Of a stretch of 64,000 nt of DNA, positions 7,482-16,150 are shown in pieces. This stretch comes from Lachnospiraceae bacterium (GTDB lineage Bacteria > Bacillota > Clostridia > Lachnospirales > Lachnospiraceae). The stretch is from positions 1-64,000 of the forward strand of contig VSNG01000009.1 in assembly GCA_009774175.1 (NCBI GenBank). Reading direction: 5' to 3'. The notes below the pieces were generated by a model. The model had not been told where the DNA came from, did not search any database, and saw only the letters and a program-made list of their open reading frames with translations. Position 1 is the first letter of the stretch, and each line of letters starts with the position of its first letter. A program made the translations under genes and the position numbers.

Positions 7482-8627
7482 ATGAGCGATAAATATTTTG
7501 AAATGTCGGAGATAGAGGCGGCGTTAAATTATGGATATGCATTGGCGGAGAATGGAAACTCGCCGATTGTGGAGAGCGCAGTTGTAACTTGTAACCAGTC
7601 GTATGTGGTGTTTCCAAGTGAACCATACAAGGCTTACGCTGCGGCAGAGAATAATAATACGCGTAATGGGGCGGCCGGATTACGGGCAACGGATATCGTA
7701 CTAAAGCCGGAATCTTTCGGTGTGTGTAAAGTGTCAGGATAAGCTTGTAAACCGGAAATAGAAGGGAATAAATGGCAGGAGTGCGATGAGACGCATAGGA
7801 TTTCCGGCGAGGCGAGCGTTACCATGGATTCCTATATGGTGTGTCTAAAAGGAGGTATTATTTCGCCGTTTACGGATGGGCAGAGAATTGAGGAGTTGAT
7901 GGAGAAGCATCAAGAGTTGTTTGAAGTAAAAGGTGTATCAGATGAGTATTTTGAGTTTTTGAAAGCTTATGAGGCTCTCGGTGATAGTTGGAGTCATGCA
8001 CATAAGCCGGGAGATGGCACAATAACAATTGCATTTGGCGTGGTAATACAAGATAAAAATGGGAAAATTGTCAATCAAGAATTGTATAACAAATGGTTGA
8101 ACCAGACAATGACTGAGGAGGAGGCCAAACAAGTGACACGGGAGTATATGCAGCCCTATGTAGATCAAATAAACGAAATGGCGAAAGAGAAGGGATGGCA
8201 CCTAACACAAAACCGCTATGATGCTATTTTTGATTTGGCATGGAACGCAGGGACAGGATCATTGCAATATAATGCAACTGAACTGTTGGCAACAGGCGAT
8301 TTGACGAATGAAGCGGTGGTCACTGAACTGCGAAAAGAAATTCTGGAAACAGCGCTTATGCCTATGGATGAAAAAACGAGAAAAGTTTGGGAGGAAAAGC
8401 AGAAATTGGAGAAAAAAGAAGAGGAAGTGGATAGTATGTGGGCAAAGGTTCTGGTGGAGCGGAGGTTGGATACTGTACGAATCGCTCAGGGTGATAAAGA
8501 AGCGTATGATAGACATTCTTATGATAATCAGTGGTGGAGTGAAAATAATAATGAGCAAGTGAGAAAACTATTCCAGAAATGTGAAGTGGAAGCAGTTAAT
8601 AAATATCCGTTTCAGGAACTGGACTAA
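7482..8627 (+). pseudogene. PAAR-like tip fused to GH24 (T4-type) lysozyme, interrupted by an in-frame TAA
   Basis: From ATG 7482 one frame runs to TAA 8625-8627 with a single interruption, TAA at 7740-7742 (codon 87). Translation across it restores the architecture of the 13923 and 19237 proteins: diverged PAAR-like domain (residues 1-85, FGVC motif), a linker with KWQECDE, SYMVC at 117-121, then cargo. The cargo (about 150-270) matches GH24 lysozymes: Glu164 in AYEAL, Asp178 and Thr182 in DGTITIAFG, and later QNRYDAIFDLAWNAGTG. The muramidase would cleave peptidoglycan. As read, it yields an 86-aa tip and possibly a separate lysozyme from ATG 7824, which has no clear ribosome-binding site. 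A nonsense mutation, stop readthrough and a sequencing error are all open. Confidence 0.8.
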
Positions 8628-8666
8628 ACTGTAGTCTTCTCGAAATTATAAATGGGATAATAGATT

Positions 8667-9722
8667 ATGAAAAAAAGACTGATTATGGCGTTGCTTTTAG
8701 TAGGACTGATGGTTGTTGTTTATCAAAATGGAATCGGAATCGGAAGGACTTTTGCAAAAAAAGAAATAAGCAATGCATTAAATGAAATAGACGATGAAAT
8801 AAATGAAGCTCGGGAAGACAGCAAAGGGAAAAGAGTGCCGGTGGGATATAGATATTTAGATAAGTATGCATTTGCGCCAGATGAGGGATTTAAGGATCGG
8901 AAAAATACCATTTTCTGGCAAGATTTTAACGAAGAGTATGAATCGATACTTGGCCTGCCTCCTAGAGTAAGATATCGTATAGCAATATGTTTACAAGATT
9001 CCCTACAGGATTATTTTTTGCTGCAGGATTCTGATGCTTTGATATCCGGGCCGGATAAGGGTATTTACTGCATGTTTTATGATGAAAGAACCATTGATAT
9101 GAAGGAGGAGGAGCTAGAGCAGCTATTTTTTCAAAATGGTTATGAGCTATCGATCTGCAAGGGGAAGTGCGGGGAATATCAAGTCAGGTTTTTACAATAT
9201 AGGGAAAAAGATAGTTACTTCCTGTATCCGGAGCATATCATCATGCAGACATGGGATGACAGTCATATTTATGTACAGGAAATTACTGGACCGATGCCAA
9301 GAAAAGTAATGGATTTTATCGGCGTGGATGATAGGAAAAATCCGCTGGTTATAGTCCATTCAACTAGCAGGACGAGAGATTATATACTGGAAGAAGAATT
9401 GAGTTATTGGGAGTTTAACGGCAATTTTTGGTCATTGACATCAGTAGATTTGGAAATAGAGTATATTCAAAATGTGTTTGGCGAAGAATCGGAAGTGGGA
9501 AATACAGAGGATTTAAACCCGATTTATTATCCAGATGGAATTGCATTTAGAACTATGGTTCAGCATACTTCTTCAAGTAAGGTTACGCTTTATCTGAAAC
9601 TGTATGGAATGGAGGAACTTGAAAAAAATAAGAGTTTTCAATTTAAGTTGGTTCAGGAATCATTGGCGCTAGTGGACTTAGATTTGTATCCTATGGGATG
9701 GGTAAAGTTTAAAATCAAATAA
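8667..9722 (+). CDS. Membrane-anchored extracytoplasmic protein, candidate lysozyme immunity protein
   Basis: This 351-aa protein has one N-terminal hydrophobic helix (about residues 4-22) preceded by KKR, then a large soluble part expected outside the membrane. A charged helical stretch (about 28-55) leads into a beta-rich domain. No lipobox and no recognised family. It lies 39 bases after the PAAR-lysozyme gene, in the position held by other anchored proteins after cargo genes (15478, 20368). A surface-anchored partner directly after a muramidase is the expected place for an immunity protein, but only context supports this. Confidence 0.55.
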   Translation: MKKRLIMALLLVGLMVVVYQNGIGIGRTFAKKEISNALNEIDDEINEAREDSKGKRVPVGYRYLDKYAFAPDEGFKDRKNTIFWQDFNEEYESILGLPPRVRYRIAICLQDSLQDYFLLQDSDALISGPDKGIYCMFYDERTIDMKEEELEQLFFQNGYELSICKGKCGEYQVRFLQYREKDSYFLYPEHIIMQTWDDSHIYVQEITGPMPRKVMDFIGVDDRKNPLVIVHSTSRTRDYILEEELSYWEFNGNFWSLTSVDLEIEYIQNVFGEESEVGNTEDLNPIYYPDGIAFRTMVQHTSSSKVTLYLKLYGMEELEKNKSFQFKLVQESLALVDLDLYPMGWVKFKIK

Positions 9723-9742
9723 TTTAATGAGGTCAGTAATGT

Positions 9743-9787
9743 ATGAAAAAATTTATTATGCTTCTTCTTTTGGCAGGACTTTTATAG
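9743..9787 (+). pseudogene. Stub of a signal-peptide-bearing gene at the toxin-antitoxin junction
   Basis: Fourteen codons from ATG 9743 (MKKFIMLLLLAGLL) end at TAG 9785-9787. The sequence is a typical start of a lipoprotein or secreted protein, broken off after the hydrophobic core. The YafQ stop lies four bases further on, so insertion of the toxin-antitoxin DNA or an associated deletion probably removed the rest. Confidence 0.5.
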
Positions 9788-9790
9788 GGA

Positions 9791-10090
9791 TTATGCATAT
9801 GGATTACCAAATAGATCGCTGTGTGTTCCTGTGCGGGATAAAGTCAGTACTAGCACATCACCATCAATGCGGTAGATCAATAACCAGTTTGGCTGAATAT
9901 GACATTCACGATGCCCGGACCAATTACCCGTAAGGGGATGATCCACGCATTTTTCTGGGAGTGTTTCTCCCATGGCGAGGGCAGCTACAATATCTTCTAA
10001 AAGTTTGATGTTTAGTCCGCGCTTTATCGCTAATTTGTAGTCCTTTTTGAAAGCAGTGGTTGTTACAACAGAAAGTTTTGTTTTTCTCAT
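9791..10090 (-). CDS. yafQ: YafQ-family mRNA interferase toxin
   Basis: The 99-aa product has the YafQ/RelE-superfamily layout: basic helical N-terminus (FKKDYKLAIKRG), HPLTGNWSGHRECHI around residues 51-65, the NWLLIYRI strand and the C-terminal LSRTGTHSDLF. His90 in GTHS corresponds to the catalytic His of Escherichia coli YafQ, and His51, His60 and His64 are also in place, so the toxin appears intact. YafQ enzymes cleave mRNA on the ribosome. The start (ATG 10090) overlaps the antitoxin stop by four bases, so the two are translationally coupled with the antitoxin first. Confidence 0.92.
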   Translation of the reverse strand: MRKTKLSVVTTTAFKKDYKLAIKRGLNIKLLEDIVAALAMGETLPEKCVDHPLTGNWSGHRECHIQPNWLLIYRIDGDVLVLTLSRTGTHSDLFGNPYA

Positions 10091-10365
10091 GAATTTAAAT
10101 CGGCAAACAGTTCATCTAAATCGGTGTAATGTTTGACCGATGGATTGTTCGCTATCCTTTCTGCCTCCAACATAGCGGCTATGGTTTCACTGTTGGGGCG
10201 ATTAAGGGAAATGTCAAAAGGAATCCGGCCTTCGCGCAGTGATTGGCGGACAAAAATATTAAAAGCTGTAGATAGATTCATGCCGAGTTCGCCAAAGAGA
10301 GCGTCAGCCTGTGTTTTTAAATTTGTGTCCATGCGGATACTGATATTAGTGGTAGAGCTAGCCAT
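10087..10365 (-). CDS. dinJ: DinJ/RelB-family antitoxin
   Basis: Translation begins at ATG 10365 (MASSTTNISIRMD) behind GGAGATA; the frame extends further upstream but without a ribosome-binding site. The 92-aa length is usual for DinJ. The N-terminal ribbon-helix-helix strand (TNISIRMDTNLKTQAD) is followed by LGMNLSTAFNIFVRQ and then REGRIPFDISLNRPN, all typical. The acidic C-terminus would wrap YafQ. It neutralises the toxin and should repress its own promoter. A shrunken copy lies at 890-985. Confidence 0.93.
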   Translation of the reverse strand: MASSTTNISIRMDTNLKTQADALFGELGMNLSTAFNIFVRQSLREGRIPFDISLNRPNSETIAAMLEAERIANNPSVKHYTDLDELFADLNS

Positions 10366-10396
10366 ATAAATATCTCCTTTCTGATAAGATATTTTA

Positions 10397-10440
10397 ATTA
10401 TATGCTGTTTGCACGAAAAATACAATGTTTTGCACGAAAA
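10397..10440 (-). promoter_or_regulatory. dinJ-yafQ promoter with paired operator repeats
   Basis: On the minus strand TTGTAT (10420-10425) and TATAAT (10397-10402) are separated by exactly 17 bases. Two direct repeats of TTTTCGTGCAAA (minus orientation) lie at 10408-10419 and 10429-10440, one inside the spacer and one across the upstream edge of the -35. Their 21-base offset puts both on the same DNA face, a good operator for a DinJ-type repressor. The ATPase gene begins 20 bases beyond the outer repeat in the other direction, so antitoxin binding might also affect it. A close copy is kept at 1030-1061. Confidence 0.7.
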
Positions 10441-10460
10441 TTATGTGGAGGAGAGCAGAA

Positions 10461-13061
10461 ATGAGCGGTTACATATTAAATAAGGACGGTATCAAACAGG
10501 AAAACAGAACAAGGCTTTACCGGCAGACAGAGCTGGAACTAATGACAACCCATCAGCTCCGTGAGATATGCAGGGAGGAAAAAATCATACCGGGCGTCCT
10601 GAATCCTCTGGATAAGGAGGAATTAATCCATGTCATCATGCGGTACCGGGGCAGCAGGCAGCAGCGTCTGATCAGGGAAGACAGAAAAGAGGGGTGGGAA
10701 ACGGTGGAGCAGATGTTCCGGAAGGGGCAGATTCATGCCGTACAGGATAACACCCTGCACATTCCCTCCAAGCTGATTCGTTACCGGGGGCGGTGCATGG
10801 ATCAGAATGACCAGATTTTTATACCTTACCGGGAAGAGCTGGAAGACACGAACGCCATTCTGGTGAGCGGCGGCAGGGAAATCTGCGGTTTTTTCAGCCT
10901 GCGCCGCCACAATCCGGAGGAGGAAAGGCTCTATGTCATTGGAGAACGGAATGTGTCCTGTGTGGAGGCCGATCTGAAAGAATACGACCTTTACTGCTTT
11001 GCAAAAGAGGAGTCTGATCGGATATATGAACTTTATATGGGCAGCATGGGACAAACGCCGGCTTATCTGGAAGCCTATCGGATTCCGCTGTTGGATGTGG
11101 AAGTGAGAGACCCTGTCAAGCTGCGGTTTCCTCTTGTGATCGATTTCGGGTCTACCAATACGGCGGCGGGTGTGTACTTGGATAATGTATATTTGGAGGA
11201 GGTAAAGGATGCGCCCTTTAGCAGACGGTTCGGGGAGAGTGGGATTCGACACGTGTCGTTTGATGAGGGCGCGCTTCTTTTGCCGTCGGTAGCTGGCGTG
11301 GTGACGGTAACGGATGGAAAACCAGTGTTTGTTTATGGTGAGGAGGCAGTAAGGCTGTCGAATGCCTGTTACGTGGACGAGGGATTCAGTATTTTTTATG
11401 ATATGAAGCGTTGGATCAGCGATTACGAAAAGGAGGAGGAGATCACTGACCGGACAGGCAGACGCGCTTTCGTGAAGCGCAGGGATATCCTGCGTTCCTA
11501 CTTTATGTATATCGTGGAAACGGCGCAGGACTGCTTTAAATGCAGCGTGGAGCGGATTCAGATATCCTGTCCAGTCAAGCAGAAGTTCCTGTTCCAGAAG
11601 CTTTTTCAGGATATTCTGCCAGAGTATGTGTCTGGGGAGGAGGAAATGCTGGATGAAGGCGTATCGGTGCTCTATAATACCATTTCCGGTATGCTGGAAG
11701 CGGGCAGCGCAAAACCGGACACGGCTTATCAGGCCCTGATCGTGGACTGCGGGGGAGGCACTACTGATCTGTGCGCCTGTAGGTTCCGTGTGAGGGACGA
11801 CAGGGTGGCGTATCATATCCGGATCGAGACGTCTTATGAAAACGGGGATACGGATTTTGTCGGCAATAACTTGACTTACCGGATTATGCAGTATATGAAG
11901 ATACGAATGGCGGAAAAGCTGGGCGCTTCCCTGTCCTGTCAAACGGAAGAGATTTTGAACGGTATGGATATGGACATTTACCGGTATGTGGATGAAAACG
12001 GGACAGAATCGCTTTATCAGGCATTGGAGGAAGCCTATGAAGCGGCGGAAACGTGCATTCCCACCCGGTTTCAGGAGTATGAACTGCAAAGCAGGGAGGA
12101 TTATTTTAAAGTCAAGAACAACTTCTATCACCTCTTCTTTTTAGCGGAACAGGTGAAGAAGCATTTCTATGAACAGGCGGGCGTCCTGCGGGTGGGCGTG
12201 TCTTCAGAGGAAAAGAAGGAGACGGATATTTCATGGGTCCGGGCGGATAAATGGAAGCTGTCTGTAAAGACGGGACGGGAGTTTCAGGTATGCAAGGAGT
12301 TTCCCGAAATTATTCTGAATCTCTATGAGATAAAAATGCTCTTAAAAGGCGATATTTACGGTATTGTACATAAGTTTCTGGAGCCGCTGTATTTGTCGGA
12401 CAAGCTGTCGGATTTTTCATTTCTGAAACTGACCGGACAGTCCTGCAAGATCGACCTGTTCCGGGACGCCCTAAAGGAGTTCCTTCCCGGACGAATGATC
12501 CAGTTTAAGCGCAGGAACCGGGCGGCGGAGGGAGATATTGACTTGAAACTGAGCTGCGTGGACGGGGCGTTGAAATACATACGGGATAAACGGCTGGGGT
12601 ATGCGGATATCGAGCTGTATTCGGATAAGCCGATCCTTCCCTATACGGTGAGCGCGCTGACCCACAACGGCAGGGAGGTGGAGCTGATTAACGGCTTCCT
12701 GCGGGAGGAGGAGACAAGGTATGTTTCCAGAAATTTGGAGGATGTGACGTTACAGCTATTTTTGAAGGACACGGAGGGAAAGGTACGGTATCATTTTTAT
12801 TTCGATTGCCAGCCGGGGACATTCCGGAAAGTAACTTACGAGGAAATCAGGGAAATATACGGGGACAGAATTTTACAGAAGGAGACGGACAGCATCGTCA
12901 ACAGAGAGGCCCGCTTCTTCGCGTGGAAGCGGTGCAGGGAATGGGGCTATGTGATCGTTCCCGTATACAGAAATGAGGAGGCGCTTTATCTGGGGCAGGA
13001 GCAGTTCTATCCCTTCGAGCATGAGGGATGGGTGAAGAGTTACTTTGATGGGAAAAAATAG
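10461..13061 (+). CDS. Actin/Hsp70-fold ATPase with N-terminal SAP-like motif
   Basis: ATG 10461 is chosen for GGAGGAGA at 10447-10454; 866 aa. A SAP-like helix pair lies near residues 24-58 (TTHQLREICREEKI, then KEELIHVIMRY). The phosphate-1 loop VIDFGSTNTAAGVYL is near 227-240 and the phosphate-2 loop DCGGGTTDL near 429, both typical of actin/Hsp70/MreB/ParM nucleotide-binding folds. No peptide-binding Hsp70 domain follows; the C-terminal half looks unique. Candidate jobs are energy-dependent assembly, recruitment or positioning of the injection apparatus, or a chaperone for spike loading. GC is higher than in the flanking module genes. The fold is well supported; the role is not. Confidence 0.75.
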   Translation: MSGYILNKDGIKQENRTRLYRQTELELMTTHQLREICREEKIIPGVLNPLDKEELIHVIMRYRGSRQQRLIREDRKEGWETVEQMFRKGQIHAVQDNTLHIPSKLIRYRGRCMDQNDQIFIPYREELEDTNAILVSGGREICGFFSLRRHNPEEERLYVIGERNVSCVEADLKEYDLYCFAKEESDRIYELYMGSMGQTPAYLEAYRIPLLDVEVRDPVKLRFPLVIDFGSTNTAAGVYLDNVYLEEVKDAPFSRRFGESGIRHVSFDEGALLLPSVAGVVTVTDGKPVFVYGEEAVRLSNACYVDEGFSIFYDMKRWISDYEKEEEITDRTGRRAFVKRRDILRSYFMYIVETAQDCFKCSVERIQISCPVKQKFLFQKLFQDILPEYVSGEEEMLDEGVSVLYNTISGMLEAGSAKPDTAYQALIVDCGGGTTDLCACRFRVRDDRVAYHIRIETSYENGDTDFVGNNLTYRIMQYMKIRMAEKLGASLSCQTEEILNGMDMDIYRYVDENGTESLYQALEEAYEAAETCIPTRFQEYELQSREDYFKVKNNFYHLFFLAEQVKKHFYEQAGVLRVGVSSEEKKETDISWVRADKWKLSVKTGREFQVCKEFPEIILNLYEIKMLLKGDIYGIVHKFLEPLYLSDKLSDFSFLKLTGQSCKIDLFRDALKEFLPGRMIQFKRRNRAAEGDIDLKLSCVDGALKYIRDKRLGYADIELYSDKPILPYTVSALTHNGREVELINGFLREEETRYVSRNLEDVTLQLFLKDTEGKVRYHFYFDCQPGTFRKVTYEEIREIYGDRILQKETDSIVNREARFFAWKRCREWGYVIVPVYRNEEALYLGQEQFYPFEHEGWVKSYFDGKK

Positions 13062-13087
13062 GCAAAATATAGAAAGAGGACTAAATC

Positions 13088-13870
13088 ATGGAACATATTT
13101 ACCCCACTTTTGAACGTGGAAGAATCTTAAAAAAAGAATCCCTTTGGGCGCTTCGGGATTATTCCTACACCGCTTTGGAACTGCAATACCAAGAGTATAC
13201 GGACGGTGTGATATCTGGCTGCATGTTCAGTGTAGAGGAAAACGAGCTGCACGTCGGCGCAGGGATGATAAAGTGTCACGGCTTTCTTTATCTGCTTGCG
13301 CAGCAAAGCCTGCCCTACCGCGCAACGAACGGGATGCAGTATCTTAAGTTTGTTGCGATGGAAAGACTGGAACAGCCGGATTATATCAAATATGCGGCGC
13401 AGTTACAGTTGGAGGAGCAGCCGCCGCAGAGCGACAGGGAGATAGAACTTTGCAGATTTAAGCTGCGGGAAGGTTCCGCGCTGCGGACAGCATATAAGGA
13501 TTTTTATGATATTCAGACGGAGTTTGACACGGTTAATCTGGCGGACGCCATGTGGAGCAGCCGGGGCGGCGTCACCCTGTCAAGGGAGATCACGGACGAT
13601 TATGCAAGAAAGATACTGGCCTGCGGGGCAGCGGAGCCAGTAGATATCCAGTTCGCTTATCTGGCATTACAGGGCAGAGAAGCCGTAAACAGGGATATCC
13701 TCGCGGATTATCTGATCAGGAAAGGCGGCGTGAATGCGGATGAAGGTGAGTGGACGAACGCGGAACTGTTTGCTGGATTAGAACATACACTACAGGCTGT
13801 CCGCAGCGGAAAAAACGCCGGGGATAGAGAGAAGACAGGCCAAGCGGGCAGGATGATTATTTTGGATTAG
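13088..13870 (+). CDS. Hypothetical protein paired with the actin-like ATPase, possibly baseplate- or fibre-like
   Basis: This 260-aa protein starts at ATG 13088, 27 bases after the ATPase, and is cotranscribed with it. The N-terminal half (TDGVISGCMFSVEENELHV, then GAGMIKCHGFLYLL and a YLKFVAMERL strand) resembles the head part of phage tail-fibre or baseplate-adaptor proteins, which have a G-V-Sx4-L-x-V-x-xG pattern. The C-terminal half is helical and acidic. There is no signal peptide. The resemblance is by eye only. If right, it would be the one structural baseplate-type protein in the island apart from the spikes. Confidence 0.5.
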   Translation: MEHIYPTFERGRILKKESLWALRDYSYTALELQYQEYTDGVISGCMFSVEENELHVGAGMIKCHGFLYLLAQQSLPYRATNGMQYLKFVAMERLEQPDYIKYAAQLQLEEQPPQSDREIELCRFKLREGSALRTAYKDFYDIQTEFDTVNLADAMWSSRGGVTLSREITDDYARKILACGAAEPVDIQFAYLALQGREAVNRDILADYLIRKGGVNADEGEWTNAELFAGLEHTLQAVRSGKNAGDREKTGQAGRMIILD

Positions 13871-13922
13871 GGATTTTTTGGGAAGAGAAGAAAATTAAGA
13901 AGACAGAAGGAGAAGACGAAAT

Positions 13923-15428
13923 ATGCCAGATTTAAATAGCGGACTGGATGCGTTATGTGCAGAAATAGACAGTATTTTACTGGCTAAGAATGATGCTTCT
14001 GATATAGATACTTGTGCTCCAGAGAAACATAATGCTGCAGTGATGGACAAGGAGGCAGCAGAAGAACCTTGCGTATGCGGTGCCTGCGTTATGTGCAAAA
14101 ACGCGACCGCCGATTCAACGCCTGTTCATATGATAAAGAATGGACAAAGAGTGGAAATAAGCGGCCGGTCGGAATTGAATAAGAAGGATATCTTAATGGA
14201 GGTTCCCTTTGCAGGGTGCACGACTACCGAAGATCAAATATGCGGAGTAAAGGCGGAGAATATTGAGGACGGAGAGTGGCAGGGTGTGGACGAGACGAAA
14301 AGTCAGGGACAGGATTTGGAGACCTTAAAATCCCAAAGCTCTTATATGGTGTGCACCAAAGGATGGGGCATGATTTATTTTGTAGATGCGGGGCAGCAGG
14401 TCAAAGACTTTGTGGACGAACTGTCTGTTTTTATGGATCACTTGCAGAAACAGTTTGGGTTTGACAGAAGGACGGTTGGCGTTTTGGGTGAGATATATCG
14501 GAAGATACAGGAGAAATATCCGACTGAGACACAAAGGGAATGGGGGTGGCGCTTCGCAAGGTCGTTGAGTCAGATGGCAAGTTATGACAATATGATAGTG
14601 CTAGGAGAAGAAACTGATGCATGGGTAAGAGGAGCAGGGGAAGCAATTGAGTATGGAGAAGAAAAACATAAAGAGTTTTTCTGTGATAAATTAGGTATTG
14701 ATGAGGAGAATTATACATATATGAGATACATGGTGCGATTGCAGCATTTTATGACAAGTAATGATGATTATACTTATAGTTCTGTATTAAAAATGAGTAA
14801 AAGTTTTTTCCCCAATGATAAAAGCGAGTTTCAAGAGTGGAAGAAAAAAATGGAGAAAGCTATTGATGACGAACTGGATAAGGATGAATATTTAGAACGT
14901 TATAAGAATATTTATGATGCGGTAGGTCAGAAAGGGGATTTTTCTCATATGATGTATACGATTTCTGCTAATTTAATTGATGAAGGGAAAAAAGTAGAAA
15001 ACAAATGGGACAATAATTTGGCGCCGATAATGTCATGGGATAATGCGGAGCAACGGAAAGATATAGCAGGATGGCTTGGAGATGCTATATATGGGGGTAC
15101 GAATTTTAAGGTTTCATTCGGACAGGATGATTTTATTGCCGATCTGGATGCAGATAATATCGCACATCTGGTTACAGATGACAAATCGCTGGTGGATGCG
15201 GCTAATGAGTATTACAATGAGCTTCAAAAAGGAGGGGAAGAATATCGTAAGGAAGTATTTGTGGAAAATAATACATATGAAGCAATAGAAAGTGCTATTG
15301 CGAAAAAAATATCACTAGAGGACAGAAATTGGGATAAAAAAATTGATTATAATGATTTAAAAAGAAGTAGTAGATATAAAGATACTTATGAGTTCTTAAA
15401 ACAATTAGCGCCATATAGTGAAGGGTAA
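13923..15428 (+). CDS. PAAR-like tip protein with a large unidentified C-terminal cargo domain
   Basis: This 501-aa protein starts at ATG 13923 after AGAAGGAGAAG. A short helix and spacer lead to the PAAR-like domain (about residues 48-108), with Cys50, Cys52, Cys55, Cys58 before NATADS, then FAGC (Cys99) and Cys107. The linker carries GVDETKSQG and SYMVC at 140-144, then about 350 residues of helical, acidic sequence without a recognised motif. The linker layout equals that of the lysozyme-bearing 19237 protein, so the C-terminal part should be cargo delivered on the spike. Its activity is unknown. The GC content falls sharply inside the cargo part, consistent with domain exchange. Confidence 0.75.
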   Translation: MPDLNSGLDALCAEIDSILLAKNDASDIDTCAPEKHNAAVMDKEAAEEPCVCGACVMCKNATADSTPVHMIKNGQRVEISGRSELNKKDILMEVPFAGCTTTEDQICGVKAENIEDGEWQGVDETKSQGQDLETLKSQSSYMVCTKGWGMIYFVDAGQQVKDFVDELSVFMDHLQKQFGFDRRTVGVLGEIYRKIQEKYPTETQREWGWRFARSLSQMASYDNMIVLGEETDAWVRGAGEAIEYGEEKHKEFFCDKLGIDEENYTYMRYMVRLQHFMTSNDDYTYSSVLKMSKSFFPNDKSEFQEWKKKMEKAIDDELDKDEYLERYKNIYDAVGQKGDFSHMMYTISANLIDEGKKVENKWDNNLAPIMSWDNAEQRKDIAGWLGDAIYGGTNFKVSFGQDDFIADLDADNIAHLVTDDKSLVDAANEYYNELQKGGEEYRKEVFVENNTYEAIESAIAKKISLEDRNWDKKIDYNDLKRSSRYKDTYEFLKQLAPYSEG

Positions 15429-15477
15429 AGGAGCTGGTCAGTAATCAATAAGTTACAAGGCAGAAGGGGTGAGATTT

Positions 15478-16140
15478 ATGAAAAATTTTGCATTAAAAGT
15501 GGTTATTTTTGTGTTGTGTGTTTGTTCTATCATCTGTGTTACGGTATCGTTTTTAAAACCAAATATTTTGAGCCAGATAGGTGAAAGTAAAATATCTGGA
15601 GCAATAGATGTACCGGAGATCAATTACTACAAATCGGGATGGCATGATGAATGGGAATGGATGGAGGCATTGAAAACATTTGGTGCTCTTGATATCGAAT
15701 ACAGGGAAGAGTTTTTGAGAGGGGATGTAGAATCCGTAGTATTACTTTTTTTCTATGATGATATAGATTATGCTGATGATAATGACTTCAATATATATAT
15801 TGTTGTAAAGCTATCGGAAGTAGATCAAGTAAGAATGGCGTTGGAAGTAGATTACGATTACGAAAAAGAAGAACTAATATATGAACCCATATATATTATA
15901 CAGGGAGAATGGGACAAGGTGGACGATATAGAGGAATACACGGATGAAAAAAGCATTGACGAATACCTGAACCGGTACGGCCTGACAAGAAAAGATGTGC
16001 AGGAATATCAGGAGTACGCGCTTTACGACGTCGTAGTGAAAACATGGGCAAAAGCGCATCACAAATCCTATTTCTTGGAGCGGTGGAAATTGAAACGGTG
16101 TAAGGTGGTAGACAATACGTTTCGGTTTGAGGAGGAGTGA
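15478..16140 (+). CDS. Membrane-anchored acidic protein, candidate immunity protein for the 13923 cargo
   Basis: ATG 15478 is preferred to GTG 15469 because AAGGGGTG at 15464-15471 sets the spacing; about 220 aa. A single N-terminal helix (FALKVVIFVLCVCSIICVTV) anchors it, and the rest is very acidic and Tyr-rich. The C-terminus has a basic ERWKLKRCKVVDNTFRF segment. The last about 20 codons recur as a relic near 27310-27375, showing that this gene has been copied and broken elsewhere in the island. It follows the 13923 cargo gene by 49 bases, and immunity is the simplest reading of that position. No family is recognised. Confidence 0.55.
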   Translation: MKNFALKVVIFVLCVCSIICVTVSFLKPNILSQIGESKISGAIDVPEINYYKSGWHDEWEWMEALKTFGALDIEYREEFLRGDVESVVLLFFYDDIDYADDNDFNIYIVVKLSEVDQVRMALEVDYDYEKEELIYEPIYIIQGEWDKVDDIEEYTDEKSIDEYLNRYGLTRKDVQEYQEYALYDVVVKTWAKAHHKSYFLERWKLKRCKVVDNTFRFEEE

Positions 16141-16150
16141 AAGACAGGCC

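Noticed and set aside
10623..12131. Long open frame of 502 codons on the minus strand inside the ATPase gene
   Set aside because: It lies opposite a clear actin-fold ATPase with both nucleotide loops, has His/Pro/Ile-rich antisense composition, and has no ribosome-binding site or family resemblance.
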